This document shows positions 43,071 through 53,041 of a stretch of 55,916 bases of DNA, one piece after another. A program made the position numbers and the translations under genes. The notes below the pieces were generated by a model. The model saw nothing but the letters and a program-made list of their open reading frames with translations, made no database searches and was not told the DNA's origin. Position 1 is the stretch's first letter. The number at the start of each line of letters is the position of its first letter. Source of the stretch: Sphingomonadales bacterium (GTDB lineage Bacteria; Pseudomonadota; Alphaproteobacteria; Sphingomonadales; Sphingomonadaceae); contig JANXVZ010000020.1 in assembly GCA_025351405.1 (NCBI GenBank), positions 1 to 55,916 of the forward strand, read 5' to 3'.

Positions 43071-44611
43071 TGCACATCCCTTCCGAGAAAACGGTCGGCG
43101 GCGCGCAAGGCGACCGCCATGATGGTAAGTGCCGGGTTGACCGACAGCGCGCTGGGAAAAACCGAATTGTCGCAAATCAGCAGGTTGGGGATTTCGAAAC
43201 TGCGGCAATCGCCATCGACGACCGCGGTTTGCGCCGATGCGCCCATGCGGCAGGTGCCGATAACATGGGCAAAACGATCATAGGCCCAGACGTCGCTCGC
43301 GCCCGCCGCCGCCCATATCTCCCGCATCACCCGCTCGGCGTGGGTGTGCAGGCGTTTTTCGTTTTCGCCGGCGGAAAAGTGGCTGCGCGGCTTCGGCAGG
43401 CCGCGACGGTCGATTTCGTCCGAAAGTTCGATGTAATTGGTGGGCGATGGCAGGCATTCCCCAAGGATGTTGATGCCGGCGACATGGTTGTAGCCGCGCA
43501 TGTGGCGGCGCAGCGCCTCGCCCCACAGGCCGCGCCCGCGCGCCACCTGGCCGGCATAGGTCAACGGCATGACACCGATGCTCTGCAACAGGTAACCCCC
43601 GGCAAAATCGACATCGGCGGGCCGGTGCATGTCCTCCGAAATCAAGCCGCCGGGGATGCCTTTGTAGGGGCGCACCATCTCGTCAAAACGGCCCCACAAC
43701 TGCCGGCCGGTGTGCGCCATCAGGTTGCGCCCCACCTGCCCGCTGCCGTTGGCGAGGCCGTTGATCAGCAGCAGGCGCGGCGTTTCGACAGCGCCGGCGC
43801 ACAGGAAGACAGCCCGGCAACGCTGGCGTTCGGTACGGCCATCGCGGTCATAGACGACGCCGGTGATGGCGCCGCCGGCGTTGCGCTCGAACCCGGTGAC
43901 GAAGCAGCCGGCGCGGATTTCGGCACCGTGATGACGCGCCAGCGGCAGGAACGTCACGTCCATGCTGGCCTTGGCACCCGTTGAACACCCCGCCTGGCAA
44001 AAGCCGCGGTTGCTGCACGCCGGGCGATGGCCAAAGCCGGTCTGGTGGCGCGGCGCCGAAAGCGCGGCGTTGGCGGCGGGGGCGGTTCTGATCCCAAGGC
44101 TGGCACAGCCGCGCTGCATCAACTGGGCAGCACCATTGAGTGGCAGCGGCGGCAGGTCATAGGCGCGGCGTGGCGGCCCCCATGGATAGGGCGAGGGGCC
44201 GGATACGCCAAGGAAGCGCTCGAGCTCGTCATAATAGGGCGCCAGCTCGGCATGGCCGATGGGCCAGTCGAAACCGACGCCGAAATCACGGTTGAGATGG
44301 AAATCGTCCGGTTGCGCGCGCGGCACATAGGCGGTGTAGTGCAACGTCGACCCGCCGACACCGGTACCGGAATTGTTCCTGCCGAAGGCGAGGGGGTCGC
44401 TGCCCGCACTCAGCCGTTCGTCGGTCCAGAACAGCCCCTCCTGCGCCGCTTCATCGGTGGCGAAGTCTTCACCCGCACGCCATTCGCGCCCGGCCTCCAG
44501 TGCCACCACCGAAAGCCCGGCGGCAGCCAGCCGCGCCAGTACCGGAGCGCCGCCGGCCCCGGTGCCGACAACGACCGCGTCGACAGCATCGCGGCTGCCG
44601 GGGGCTGTCAA
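43067..44611 (-). CDS. GMC-family FAD oxidoreductase
   Basis: A 514-residue glucose-methanol-choline oxidoreductase. AVVVGTGAGGAPVLARLA binds FAD, GGSTLHYTAYV is the second GMC block, and VIGTCRMG plus SVNPALTIMAVALRAAD form the C-terminal FAD and active-site region. Its small-subunit-like partner is encoded directly upstream with an overlap, an arrangement known for gluconate 2-dehydrogenase and glucoside 3-dehydrogenase. No Tat or Sec signal is seen in this subunit. The substrate is probably a sugar or sugar-like alcohol. Confidence 0.88.
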   Translation of the reverse strand: MTAPGSRDAVDAVVVGTGAGGAPVLARLAAAGLSVVALEAGREWRAGEDFATDEAAQEGLFWTDERLSAGSDPLAFGRNNSGTGVGGSTLHYTAYVPRAQPDDFHLNRDFGVGFDWPIGHAELAPYYDELERFLGVSGPSPYPWGPPRRAYDLPPLPLNGAAQLMQRGCASLGIRTAPAANAALSAPRHQTGFGHRPACSNRGFCQAGCSTGAKASMDVTFLPLARHHGAEIRAGCFVTGFERNAGGAITGVVYDRDGRTERQRCRAVFLCAGAVETPRLLLINGLANGSGQVGRNLMAHTGRQLWGRFDEMVRPYKGIPGGLISEDMHRPADVDFAGGYLLQSIGVMPLTYAGQVARGRGLWGEALRRHMRGYNHVAGINILGECLPSPTNYIELSDEIDRRGLPKPRSHFSAGENEKRLHTHAERVMREIWAAAGASDVWAYDRFAHVIGTCRMGASAQTAVVDGDCRSFEIPNLLICDNSVFPSALSVNPALTIMAVALRAADRFLGRDVQ

Positions 44612-45222
44612 AGCGGCTCCGGTTCATGCGGCGCGCGCGCCCCAAGACCAACCTCGGTCCAGCCCTTGGCATCGGCCATCCCGAGATAGCCTATCTCCTC
44701 CTGCGCGATCGGGTGGGCGTAGTAAGCCTCGGTAACGGCGGCCAGCAGTTCCTCGAAAAACCGCCGCGGATCGAGGCCGGCCCAAGCTTGGGCTTCGACA
44801 TCGCCGCGTTGGACCGCCGCCAGCACCGCGTCGCGCGAAAGCATGTCCAGTTGCGCAAAGCCGAGGCCATGACGCGCGTGAGCCGTCGCGTCGATCGCGG
44901 CGACACCGCGTTGCATTGCCACGGCGTCGCAGGGCAGCACGTCATGGCGCCAGCCGTCACCGACACCGCTCGCCAGCCGGTCTTCGACAATGCCGGCAAG
45001 ATCGATCGGCGCGCTGCGATCGGCTTGCGGCAACAGCCGGTCGCACGCCGCCACGAGGACGGTCCGCCCCGCTGCGTCGAACACCCCCTGGCCTGCGGGC
45101 GGCAGCAGACGGGCCCGCAGCGCGCGCGCCGTGGCCGGCGTTACCAGGTCGGTATCGACCGCCGCCCGCACCGTGCCGGGCGGATAGTGTTGATCGCGCT
45201 TCAAGGGATCACGCTGCCGCAA
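44608..45222 (-). CDS. Gluconate 2-dehydrogenase subunit 3-like protein
   Basis: A 204-residue protein of the gluconate 2-dehydrogenase subunit 3 family: ACDRLLPQADRS near residue 60 and FFEELLAAVTEAYYAHP with GYLGMADAKGW near the end, the usual landmarks. The small subunit supports folding, export and activity of the GMC partner. Unlike many homologues it has no Tat signal, so the pair is likely cytoplasmic. Start is TTG 45222, overlapping the SDR gene by 14 bases; a second TTG is at 45204. It overlaps the GMC gene by 4 bases. Confidence 0.8.
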   Translation of the reverse strand: MRQRDPLKRDQHYPPGTVRAAVDTDLVTPATARALRARLLPPAGQGVFDAAGRTVLVAACDRLLPQADRSAPIDLAGIVEDRLASGVGDGWRHDVLPCDAVAMQRGVAAIDATAHARHGLGFAQLDMLSRDAVLAAVQRGDVEAQAWAGLDPRRFFEELLAAVTEAYYAHPIAQEEIGYLGMADAKGWTEVGLGARAPHEPEPL

Positions 45223-46078
45223 GCCGGCCGCCGGTCACCTCGATACACGCGCCGGTCATGAAGCTGCCATCGCTCGACGCCAGCAGCACATAGGCCGGTG
45301 CCAGTTCTTCGGGTTGTCCCGGGCGGCCGAGCGCCACCTCATGACCGAAATGTTCGACCTCGGCGGCCGGCATCGTACCGGGGATGTTGGGCGTCCACAC
45401 CGGGCCGGGCACCACGCAGTTGACCCTGATCCCGCGCTCGCCAAGGCTCAGCGCCAGGCTTTTCGTGAAAGTGTGGATGGCGCCCTTGGTGACCGTGTAG
45501 GGCAGCAGCAGCGCCAGCCCCGTCATCCCGACGATGCTGCCGGTGTTGACGATGGCATCGCCGCGCGACAGGTGCGGCACTGCGGCCTGCGCCATGAAGA
45601 AATATCCATAGATGTTGGTTTCGAAGGCGCGGCGCCAATCGGCTTCCCTGATGTCCTCGAACCGCTGCTCGGCGCGCTGGAAGGCAGCATTGTTGACAAG
45701 GATGTTGAGCCTGCCGAAGCGCCCCACCGTGGCTGCAACTGCGGCCCGGCATTCGTCCGATGACCGGACATCGTGGCGGAGCACCAGGCATTCGCCGCCC
45801 TTTGCTGCCACCATCGCCGCCGTGTCCGCGGCATCACCGTCGTTTTCGTTGTAGAGGATCGCCACCTTGGCGCCTTCCATCGCAAAGGCGATGGCAACCG
45901 CGCGGCCGATACCGGAATCGCCACCGGTAATCAGCGCGACCTTGCCCGCCAGCTTGCCGGCAGCGCGATAATTCGACAGGTCGCTGTCGGGCTGTTGCGC
46001 CATGTCGGACTGTCTTGCCGGATAGGGCAGTTGTTCGGCGCGGATGTCACTGGCCATCGGGCGGGTTTCGTCGGTCAT
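45209..46078 (-). CDS. Short-chain dehydrogenase (YdaD/YhxD type)
   Basis: A 289-residue classical SDR with a ~40-residue N-terminal extension. It carries ITGGDSGIGRAVAIAFA (cofactor), LVNNAAFQ, and the catalytic Ser...YTVTK set. The extension and the WTPNIPGTMP region fit the general-stress YdaD/YhxD/YghA subgroup, NAD(P)-dependent dehydrogenases of broad or unknown substrate. ATG 46078 has GGGAGAACGACG before it. First gene of the five-gene overlapping operon, starting 62 bases after the paoC stop. Confidence 0.88.
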   Translation of the reverse strand: MTDETRPMASDIRAEQLPYPARQSDMAQQPDSDLSNYRAAGKLAGKVALITGGDSGIGRAVAIAFAMEGAKVAILYNENDGDAADTAAMVAAKGGECLVLRHDVRSSDECRAAVAATVGRFGRLNILVNNAAFQRAEQRFEDIREADWRRAFETNIYGYFFMAQAAVPHLSRGDAIVNTGSIVGMTGLALLLPYTVTKGAIHTFTKSLALSLGERGIRVNCVVPGPVWTPNIPGTMPAAEVEHFGHEVALGRPGQPEELAPAYVLLASSDGSFMTGACIEVTGGRLAAA

Positions 46079-46140
46079 CGTCGTTCTCCCAACTGTCGTG
46101 ATGCTTCGATCCTGCCGGGGCAAGGCGGTCCCGCCCGCGC

Positions 46141-48393
46141 CTAGGCCACCGCCGGCACGGTGATTTTCGCCATGATCCTGTCGAGTGTCAGCGGATAGTC
46201 GCGGATGCGCGCGCCGGTGGCATTATGGACGGCGTTGGCCACGGCTGCGCCCACGCCGCAGATCCCGAGCTCGCCGACCCCCTTCGCCTTGATCGGCGAC
46301 GATTTATCGTCAAGCTCATCGAGGAAAATCACCTCCATGTCCGGAATGTCGGCGTGGACCGGCACATGATATTCGGCGAGGTCGTGGTTGACGAAATAGC
46401 CAAAGCGCGTGTCGACGATCTGGTCCTCCATCAAGGCGGCACCAATGCCCATGGCCATGCCGCCAAGACATTGGCTGCGCGCCGTCTGCGGGTTGATGAT
46501 GCGTCCCGCGGCGCAGACGCTGAGCATGCGCCGCACGCGGACTTCGCAGGTGATGCTGTCGACCGCCACTTCGGCAAAATGCGCGCCGAACGCCGCCTGG
46601 GCATATTGTTTGGTCAGGTCGCCGAATTCGACCTTGCCCTCGGCGGCGATGCCGTCGTGACCGGCGATTTCGGCCAGGCTGCGGCTATGGCCGTTGGCGC
46701 TGATCCGGCCATCGGCAAACTGCACATCGGTCGAATTGTAACCAGCCTTGGCAGCGATGGCGTCGCGCAGGTTCCGGCAGGCATAGAACAGCCCCGCGCC
46801 GCTGCTGTTGGCGCCCCATGATCCGCCCGATCCGGCAGCTTGCGGAAAGCTGCTGTCGCCCAGCTCGACCCGCACCTTGTCGATCGGCAGCCCCAGCATT
46901 TCCGCGCCGATCTGGGCGAGGATGGTGTAGCTGCCGGTGCCGATATCGGTCATCTGGGTCTGGATGGTGAGCACGCCGTCGCCGCCGAGACGGACGCGCG
47001 CGCCGGATGCCACTGTAAGGTTGTTGCGGATTGCCGCCGCGACGCCATAGCCGATCAGCCAGCGCCCGTCGCGGACCTTGCCCGGCACGGGGTCGCGGCG
47101 CGACCAGCCGAACCTTTCTGCGCCGGTGCGCAGGCATTCCACCAGCTGACGGGTGGAAAACGGGCGTTCGGGCCCCTTTTCCGGGTCGTACCGGGTATCG
47201 TTGCGAATGCGCAATTCAATGGGGTCGATGCCAAGCTTTTCGGCCAGCTCGTCCATCGCGCATTCGAGCGCCAGCAACCCAACCGCCTCGCCCGGCGCCC
47301 GCATGGACGCCCCCAATGGCAGGTCGAGCAGCGTCTGCCGCGTCCGCAACAGGCGATTGGCACCGGCATAAAGCAGCTTCGTCTGGTCGGCGGCCTTTTC
47401 CGGTTCGCCGCCCGGCTGGTTGCCACACCAGACGTCATGGCCGATGGCAAGCAGCTTGCCGTTGCTGTCGGCGCCCAGCCGCAAGCGCTGGATCGTCGCC
47501 GGGCGATGGCTGGTGTGGTTGTAGATCTGCGGCCGGGTCAACGCCACCTTGACCGGCCGGCCAAGCTGGCGCGCCGCCAGCGCCGCGAGGATCGGATCGC
47601 CATAAATCATCAATTTGGAGCCGAAGCCGCCGCCGACATAAGCGGAAATGACGCGCACCTTATCGGTAGGGATACCCAGCGTTCCGGCAACGCCATCGAC
47701 CGCCCAGTGGACGATCTGGTGCGACGTCCACAAGGTCAGCGTGTCGCCATCCCAGCGCGCCATGCTGGCCTGGGGCTCCATCATCGAATGCGCCTGGTCC
47801 GGCGTGGTGTAGGTGACATCCACCGTCGTCGGGGCGGCGGCAAAGGCAGCATCGAAATCGCCGACGACACTGTCGGGCGCATCTTCGGGCACGGTGCCGT
47901 GCTGCTTTTCGGCGGCAAGGTCGAACTTGCCGGGCGCTGCCGCATAGCTGACATGGACAAGCTGCGCCGCGGCGCGCGCCTGTTCAAAACTTTCGGCAAC
48001 GACAAGGGCCACCGACTGGTCGAAATGCTTGATCGCCGGCCCCTGAAGCTGCGGGGCGTTGTGCCTTCCGGGCTTTTCACCCTTTTTCGGTGCCGGCGAC
48101 CCCGGCGGTGCATGGCCGATGTCGAACTGCCTCGGTGCATTCTTGTAGGTCAGCACCAGCAGCACGCCGGGGGCCGCCTCGGCCGCACTGGTATCGATTG
48201 CCGTGATGCGGCCCTTGCCGATGCCGGCACCCAGCATGACGCCATAGGCAACACCCGGGGCTTCGGCGTGATATTCGTGGGAATAGGGCGCCAGGCCCGA
48301 AACCTTGAGCGGGCCATCGATGCGCGGCTGGGCCACGCCGACGACACGGCCCTGGTCGATGGGATTGCGTCCTGCCGGGCTTTCGAACTTCAT
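46141..48393 (-). CDS. paoC: Periplasmic aldehyde oxidoreductase, molybdenum subunit
   Basis: A 750-residue xanthine-dehydrogenase-family molybdopterin subunit. GGGFGSKLMIY, ASMRAPGEAVGLLALE, GSGGSWGANSSG and the C-terminal KGVGELGICGVGAAVANAVHNATG with the conserved catalytic Glu are present. With the two upstream subunits it forms a PaoABC-type enzyme that oxidises aldehydes to acids in the periplasm, carried across as a folded complex on the Tat signal of the iron-sulfur subunit. ATG 48393 is chosen for its GGAGGT site six bases upstream. No PaoD/XdhC cofactor-inserting chaperone is in the window. Confidence 0.92.
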   Translation of the reverse strand: MKFESPAGRNPIDQGRVVGVAQPRIDGPLKVSGLAPYSHEYHAEAPGVAYGVMLGAGIGKGRITAIDTSAAEAAPGVLLVLTYKNAPRQFDIGHAPPGSPAPKKGEKPGRHNAPQLQGPAIKHFDQSVALVVAESFEQARAAAQLVHVSYAAAPGKFDLAAEKQHGTVPEDAPDSVVGDFDAAFAAAPTTVDVTYTTPDQAHSMMEPQASMARWDGDTLTLWTSHQIVHWAVDGVAGTLGIPTDKVRVISAYVGGGFGSKLMIYGDPILAALAARQLGRPVKVALTRPQIYNHTSHRPATIQRLRLGADSNGKLLAIGHDVWCGNQPGGEPEKAADQTKLLYAGANRLLRTRQTLLDLPLGASMRAPGEAVGLLALECAMDELAEKLGIDPIELRIRNDTRYDPEKGPERPFSTRQLVECLRTGAERFGWSRRDPVPGKVRDGRWLIGYGVAAAIRNNLTVASGARVRLGGDGVLTIQTQMTDIGTGSYTILAQIGAEMLGLPIDKVRVELGDSSFPQAAGSGGSWGANSSGAGLFYACRNLRDAIAAKAGYNSTDVQFADGRISANGHSRSLAEIAGHDGIAAEGKVEFGDLTKQYAQAAFGAHFAEVAVDSITCEVRVRRMLSVCAAGRIINPQTARSQCLGGMAMGIGAALMEDQIVDTRFGYFVNHDLAEYHVPVHADIPDMEVIFLDELDDKSSPIKAKGVGELGICGVGAAVANAVHNATGARIRDYPLTLDRIMAKITVPAVA

Positions 48394-48424
48394 CGCCATA
48401 CCTCCATCAGGGCCACGCGCGCCC

Positions 48425-49366
48425 TCATCCGCGGGCGTCGGCGAGCACCGACGCAAGCAGCCGCTTCGACAGCGGCAGTTTGAATGCATTTTGCCGGGTG
48501 GTTCGCGCGCCGGCGAAAGCCGCATCGGCAATGGCGTCGGCGCCGGCCCGCGTCTCGGCGGCCTCGACCCGCCACGGCTTTGGCGCCAGCCCGCCGAACG
48601 CGACGCGCAGCGTGCCGGGGGCGACCACCGCCGCCACCGAAACCACGGCAAAGGCATAGGACGCCCTGTCGCGGACCTTGCGATAGACATGGGTGCCGCC
48701 GAGCGGGGGCGGCAACGCGACGCCGGTGATCAGCTCGCCCGGCTGCAGCACGGTTTCGACCTGCGGGGTCGCGCCGGGGAGGACATGGAAATCGACGATC
48801 GGTATTGCACGCGCCGTGCCGTCCGGTGCCGTGGTTTCGACAATGGCATCGAGGGCGCGCATCGCCACCGCCATGTCGGACGGGTGCGTGGCGATGCACT
48901 GGTCACTGGTGCCCAGCACCGCGAGGTTTCGGTTGCTGCCGCCCAGCGCCGCGCAGCCGCTGCCGGGCACCCGCTTGTTGCAGGGCTTTGTGGTGTCATA
49001 AAAATAATGACAGCGGGTTCGCTGCAGCAGATTGCCGGCGGTTGTCGCCTTGTTGCGCAACTGGGCCGATGCGCCGGCGAGCAGCGCGCGGCTGAGCACA
49101 GCATAGTCGCGCCGGACGCGATGGTCCGCGGCAAGGTCGGTGTTGCGCACCAACGCCCCGATGCGCAGACCGCCGCCAGCGGTCGGTTCGATGCGATCGA
49201 GCCCGAGATGGTTGATGTCGACGAGGTGACCGGGGGTTTCGATCTGCAGCTTCATCAGGTCGAGCAGATTGGTGCCGCCGGCGATGAAGCGCGCGCCGTG
49301 GTGGCCGGCAACAGCAGCCGCCGCCTCCGCCGGCGACGTGGCGCGCTGATAGGTGAAGGCCTTCAC
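48425..49366 (-). CDS. paoB: Periplasmic aldehyde oxidoreductase, FAD subunit
   Basis: A 313-residue FAD-binding subunit (CO-dehydrogenase/xanthine-dehydrogenase M type). [14 protein letters not shown] binds FAD, LGSNR-type [25 protein letters not shown] follows, and Cys residues in [16 protein letters not shown] match the extra [4Fe-4S] site typical of PaoB. It relays electrons from molybdenum and iron-sulfur subunits. It starts in a 4-base overlap with paoA. Confidence 0.92.
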   Translation of the reverse strand: MKAFTYQRATSPAEAAAAVAGHHGARFIAGGTNLLDLMKLQIETPGHLVDINHLGLDRIEPTAGGGLRIGALVRNTDLAADHRVRRDYAVLSRALLAGASAQLRNKATTAGNLLQRTRCHYFYDTTKPCNKRVPGSGCAALGGSNRNLAVLGTSDQCIATHPSDMAVAMRALDAIVETTAPDGTARAIPIVDFHVLPGATPQVETVLQPGELITGVALPPPLGGTHVYRKVRDRASYAFAVVSVAAVVAPGTLRVAFGGLAPKPWRVEAAETRAGADAIADAAFAGARTTRQNAFKLPLSKRLLASVLADARG

Positions 49367-49971
49367 GCCCCGGCCTCCTGCACGTCACGGATGGCCGCGA
49401 CGATGTTGGGATAGGCGGCGCAGCGGCAGATGTTGCCGCTCATGCGTTCCCGCACCTCGGCATCCGAAAATGCCACCTGCATCAGGTCGTCGGTGACATG
49501 GCTGGGGATGCCGGCCCTTATCTCCGCCAGCATGGCAACGGCCGAACAGATCTGCCCCGGCGTGCAATATCCGCACTGGAACCCGTCATGGGCAACGAAC
49601 GCCGCCTGCATCGGGTGCAGCGCGCCCGGCCGTCCCAACCCTTCGATCGTGCCGATGGCATCGCCGTGGTGCATCACCGCCAGGCTGAGACAGGAATTGA
49701 TGCGGCGGCCCTCGACGGTCACGGTGCAGGCGCCGCACTGGCCATGGTCGCAGCCCTTCTTGGTGCCGGTGAGGTGAAGATGTTCACGCAGGGCATCCAG
49801 CAGCGTCACGCGCGGATCGATGCTGAGCCGCCGCGCCTTGCCGTTGACCCTCAGCGTGATGGCAACAGGCGCAGGGGGCTGATGCGGCACGGCTGCATTG
49901 CCGCCCGTCGCCGCGGCCGCGACCGCAGCACCGCCAATCATCATCGCATCTCGACGCGTCACCGGCATCAT
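49363..49971 (-). CDS. paoA: Periplasmic aldehyde oxidoreductase, 2Fe-2S subunit with Tat signal
   Basis: A 202-residue [2Fe-2S] subunit. The N-terminus [18 protein letters not shown] is a twin-arginine signal; the ferredoxin-like cluster ligands are in [14 protein letters not shown] and the second cluster in QCGYCTPGQ and NICRCAAY. It is first in the paoABC order, as in other PaoABC operons. The 279 bases before it, up to the amidase gene, hold no recognisable feature. Confidence 0.93.
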   Translation of the reverse strand: MMPVTRRDAMMIGGAAVAAAATGGNAAVPHQPPAPVAITLRVNGKARRLSIDPRVTLLDALREHLHLTGTKKGCDHGQCGACTVTVEGRRINSCLSLAVMHHGDAIGTIEGLGRPGALHPMQAAFVAHDGFQCGYCTPGQICSAVAMLAEIRAGIPSHVTDDLMQVAFSDAEVRERMSGNICRCAAYPNIVAAIRDVQEAGA

Positions 49972-50228
49972 CCTCTCCCGGACCTTGCTGAATCGCCGCC
50001 ATCGGCAATGGCGATGTCAGCACAACGCCCGGCGGGTGATTTGGCTCAATGGTATTTGCGCGGCGCGATGTGGCAGGCGTGATCGCGGCTGCGGCGCGCC
50101 GAGCACGCAGGTGGCAGGGGGGCGCGGTGGTGCGCGCGCCGCACGCTGGAGACGCGGGTGTACCCGTGGCACCCGCCTCCGGTGATGCGGGTCGGCGTCC
50201 GGGCTGCTTTGGGACCGCGACCGCGACA

Positions 50229-50249
50229 ACGGGCCGCGCCCCGGCCCGT
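50229..50249 (-). terminator. Hairpin directly after amidase gene
   Basis: ACGGGCC and GGCCCGT form a perfect GC-rich 7-bp stem with a 7-base loop immediately 3' of the amidase stop codon. There is no T tract, so any terminating role would need Rho or be partial. Confidence 0.3.
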
Positions 50250-50250
50250 G

Positions 50251-51672
50251 TCAGGCCGGCGGACGCAGCGTGCCGAGCATCGCTTCGATGGCGAGGCCGA
50301 TGGCAAGCAGTTGCCGGTCGCTTCCGGCCGGACCGTCGAGTTCGATCGCCACCGGCAAGCCATCTGCAAGCCCGGCGGGCAGCACAAGCCCCGGCAAGCC
50401 GGCGGTGCTGCCAGGGGCAATGTTGCGCCCCATCACCGTGGCAAATGTGACATCCTCGTCGCCGATGCGCACCGTCCGGTCATCGCCGATCGGCGTTGCC
50501 GTGGCCATGGTTGCGGGCAACAGCATCGCATCGACGCGGTGGGCGGCAAACCAGCCCGCGAGCGATGCCCGCAGCGCCGGCAAGCGCACGTCGCGCGCGG
50601 CGGCGTAATAATCCTCGGGAATGGCGCGCGGCGCACCGGGCAGCGCGAATTGTTGCAGGGTGCCGAGCACATCCGGGCTGACTGCGGCGAGCACCTCGTC
50701 AAGGCCCATGGCTGCACCTGACGATGCAAGCCAGGCCGACAGCGATGGCACGACGTCGTGAAGCTGTATCGGCAGCGTGATGGTGTCGACGAGCGTGCCC
50801 AGCCCCGGCAAATCGGTCTCGATGATCGCGACCCCGGCATCGGCAAGGCGCCGCAGTGTTTCCTCGACAACCGCCGCTACTGCCGGATCGACGCCGGAAA
50901 AGTAGAATTCGCGGACGATGCCCAGCCGCAACCCCGCCAGCTTCGGCACGACCAGCGGCGCATCGTCGCCTGTCATCACCGCATCGAACAACGCCAGGTC
51001 GGCGACGCATCGCGCCACCGGTCCGATCTGGTCGAAAAGCCCGCTGATCGGCGCACAGCCATCGTTCGGATATCGCCCGGTCGTGGGCCGGAACCCGGCG
51101 ATGCCGCACAGCGCCGCCGGGACCCGTATCGAACCCTGGGTGTCCTCGGCCACCCCCAGCGGTGCCATGCCTGAGGCAACCGCCGCCGCGGTGCCGCCGC
51201 TGCTGCCACCCGGGATGCGCGCCAGGTTCCACGGGTTGCGAACCGCGCCATAGGCCATGTTGCTGCTCGTCCAGCCCAGCGACAGCTCGTGCAGGTTGGT
51301 CTTGCCGAGCACGATCGCCCCCGCGCCGCGAAGCCGCGCCACGACGCTCGCATCCGCCGCAGGACGGAAACCACGGAGTGCCGCCGTGCCCGCTGTCGTT
51401 GGCAGGTCGGCGGTGTTGATGCTGTCCTTCACCGGTATCGGCAGGCCATGAAGCGGCCCCAGCGGCTCGCCCGCGCCGCGGCGCGCGTCGGCGACGCGGG
51501 CCGCGGCGCGCACCGAATTGGCATCGAGGGTGATGAAGGCATTGAGATCCGCCCCGGCGGCGCAGCGGGCCAGCAAGGCCTCGGCATAGGCAAGTGCGGT
51601 AAAACGCCCGCCACGCATCGCCGCGACCGCCTCGGTCGCCGAAAGCGCGGTCATCTCATCGGCTGTCGTCAC
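50251..51672 (-). CDS. Amidase-signature family hydrolase
   Basis: A 473-residue amidase with the Ser-cisSer-Lys triad: Lys in PIPVKDSI, cis-Ser and the region IPGGSSGGTAAAVASG, and the nucleophile in DTQGSIRVPA. The family cleaves amides or, in GatA-like forms, moves ammonia. It lacks GatB/C partners here, so a metabolic amidase is likely, acting on an unknown amide. GTG 51672 is preferred since GGGGAGA lies just upstream; the frame is open another 98 codons but is unlike the family. The divergent MetX-like gene begins 141 bases away. Confidence 0.87.
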   Translation of the reverse strand: MTTADEMTALSATEAVAAMRGGRFTALAYAEALLARCAAGADLNAFITLDANSVRAAARVADARRGAGEPLGPLHGLPIPVKDSINTADLPTTAGTAALRGFRPAADASVVARLRGAGAIVLGKTNLHELSLGWTSSNMAYGAVRNPWNLARIPGGSSGGTAAAVASGMAPLGVAEDTQGSIRVPAALCGIAGFRPTTGRYPNDGCAPISGLFDQIGPVARCVADLALFDAVMTGDDAPLVVPKLAGLRLGIVREFYFSGVDPAVAAVVEETLRRLADAGVAIIETDLPGLGTLVDTITLPIQLHDVVPSLSAWLASSGAAMGLDEVLAAVSPDVLGTLQQFALPGAPRAIPEDYYAAARDVRLPALRASLAGWFAAHRVDAMLLPATMATATPIGDDRTVRIGDEDVTFATVMGRNIAPGSTAGLPGLVLPAGLADGLPVAIELDGPAGSDRQLLAIGLAIEAMLGTLRPPA

Positions 51673-51813
51673 GCATGCGTCTCCCCTTGCCACCACCTGT
51701 CTAGCGCCTGCCACGCCGCGATGAAATCCCGCGGTACGGGGGCCCTGCCCATCGCTATGCTTGAGCGCAGATGGCACCACAGCACACGACGCAACCCGGG
51801 GAAAAAACGGCAG

Positions 51814-52827
51814 ATGGCAAACCACGAGATTTTCGATTGTGGCGACGTGACATTGCAGTCCGGCAAGGTCCTGCCCGCCGCCCGGCTGGCCTATCGCACC
51901 CATGGCCGGCTGGATGCCGCCCGCGCCAATGCCATCGTCTATCCCACCCATTATTCGGGCACCCATGACAGCAATGCCTGGGCGATCGGACCCGGCATGG
52001 CGCTGGACCCGGAAAAATACTTCATCATCATCCCCAACATGCTCGGCAATGGCCTGTCGTCATCACCCAGCAACACGCCGGCACCCGATGCTGGCCCGGC
52101 GTTTCCGGCGGTCACGGTGCGCGACAACGTGCTGCTGCAGCACCGGCTGGTGACGGAACTGTTCGGCATCACCACGCTGCAGCTTGTGACCGGCCATTCG
52201 ATGGGGGCGCAGCAGGCCTATCAATGGGCGGCCCTGTTCCCCGACATGGTGCAGCGGGTCGCGCCCTTTTGCGGTTCGGCGCGGACGTCGCGACACAATT
52301 GGCTCTTCCTCGAAGGCTGCAAATCGGCGCTTGTCGCCGATGCCGGCTTTGCGGACGGCCGCTACACCGTGCCGCCCGTCCGCGGGATCCGGGCCTTTGC
52401 GCGCGTCTATGCCGGCTGGGCGTGGTCGCAGACGTTCTTTCGGCAGCGGCTGGATATCGAGAAGCTTGGCCTTGCCTCCATGGAGGCTTTCCTGACCCAG
52501 GCGTGGGAGCCGTCCTTCCTCGCCCATGACGCCAACGACCTGCTGGCAATGCTGGCCACCTGGCAAGCGGCCGATATCAGCGCCGATCCGCGCTTCGGTG
52601 GGGATCTTGCAGCAGCGCTGGCGGCAATCACGGCCAAGGCCATCGTCATGCCGTGTCGCACCGACCTGTATTTCCCGCCCGAGGACAGCGAGATCGAGGT
52701 GTCGCACATGCGCGATGCCGAATTGCGCGTCATCCCATCGGTCTGGGGCCACATGGCCGGCGGCGGCATCAACCCGGAGGACGCGATGTTCATCGACGCA
52801 GCACTCAAGGCGCTGCTGGCACGCTGA
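51814..52827 (+). CDS. MetX-like alpha/beta hydrolase
   Basis: A 337-residue alpha/beta hydrolase of the homoserine O-acetyltransferase-like group. S129 sits in TGHSMGAQQ, Asp in CRTDLYFPPED and His in WGHMAGGG. True MetX has GGSMGGMQ and longer acyltransferase features; GHSMGA and the missing lid features point to a hydrolase relative of unknown substrate. ATG 51814 is used because the sequence before it (an open frame from 51289) is antisense to the amidase gene. Confidence 0.8.
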   Translation: MANHEIFDCGDVTLQSGKVLPAARLAYRTHGRLDAARANAIVYPTHYSGTHDSNAWAIGPGMALDPEKYFIIIPNMLGNGLSSSPSNTPAPDAGPAFPAVTVRDNVLLQHRLVTELFGITTLQLVTGHSMGAQQAYQWAALFPDMVQRVAPFCGSARTSRHNWLFLEGCKSALVADAGFADGRYTVPPVRGIRAFARVYAGWAWSQTFFRQRLDIEKLGLASMEAFLTQAWEPSFLAHDANDLLAMLATWQAADISADPRFGGDLAAALAAITAKAIVMPCRTDLYFPPEDSEIEVSHMRDAELRVIPSVWGHMAGGGINPEDAMFIDAALKALLAR

Positions 52828-53041
52828 CGCGGCGCCGGCGAGCGTCTGTTCGACCCGCAGTGCCTGAACGGGGACAGGATGTGCGATGGCCGCACTTCTG
52901 GGCCGCCTCAGTCGGCGTGCTTGCCCGAATGGTGTCGTCTCCGCAAGGCGGGTGCCTTGAATCAGGTCCATGCGGGTCGGCGCCTTAACGGAGGGTGACG
53001 CCCGTGTCGCGGATACCGAAGCTTACCCCGGCGAGGGCGGT

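Noticed and set aside
49972-50250. Plus-strand frames in the gap between paoA and the amidase gene
   Set aside because: Low-complexity arginine/alanine-rich translations with no ribosome-binding site or homology; the gap appears non-coding.
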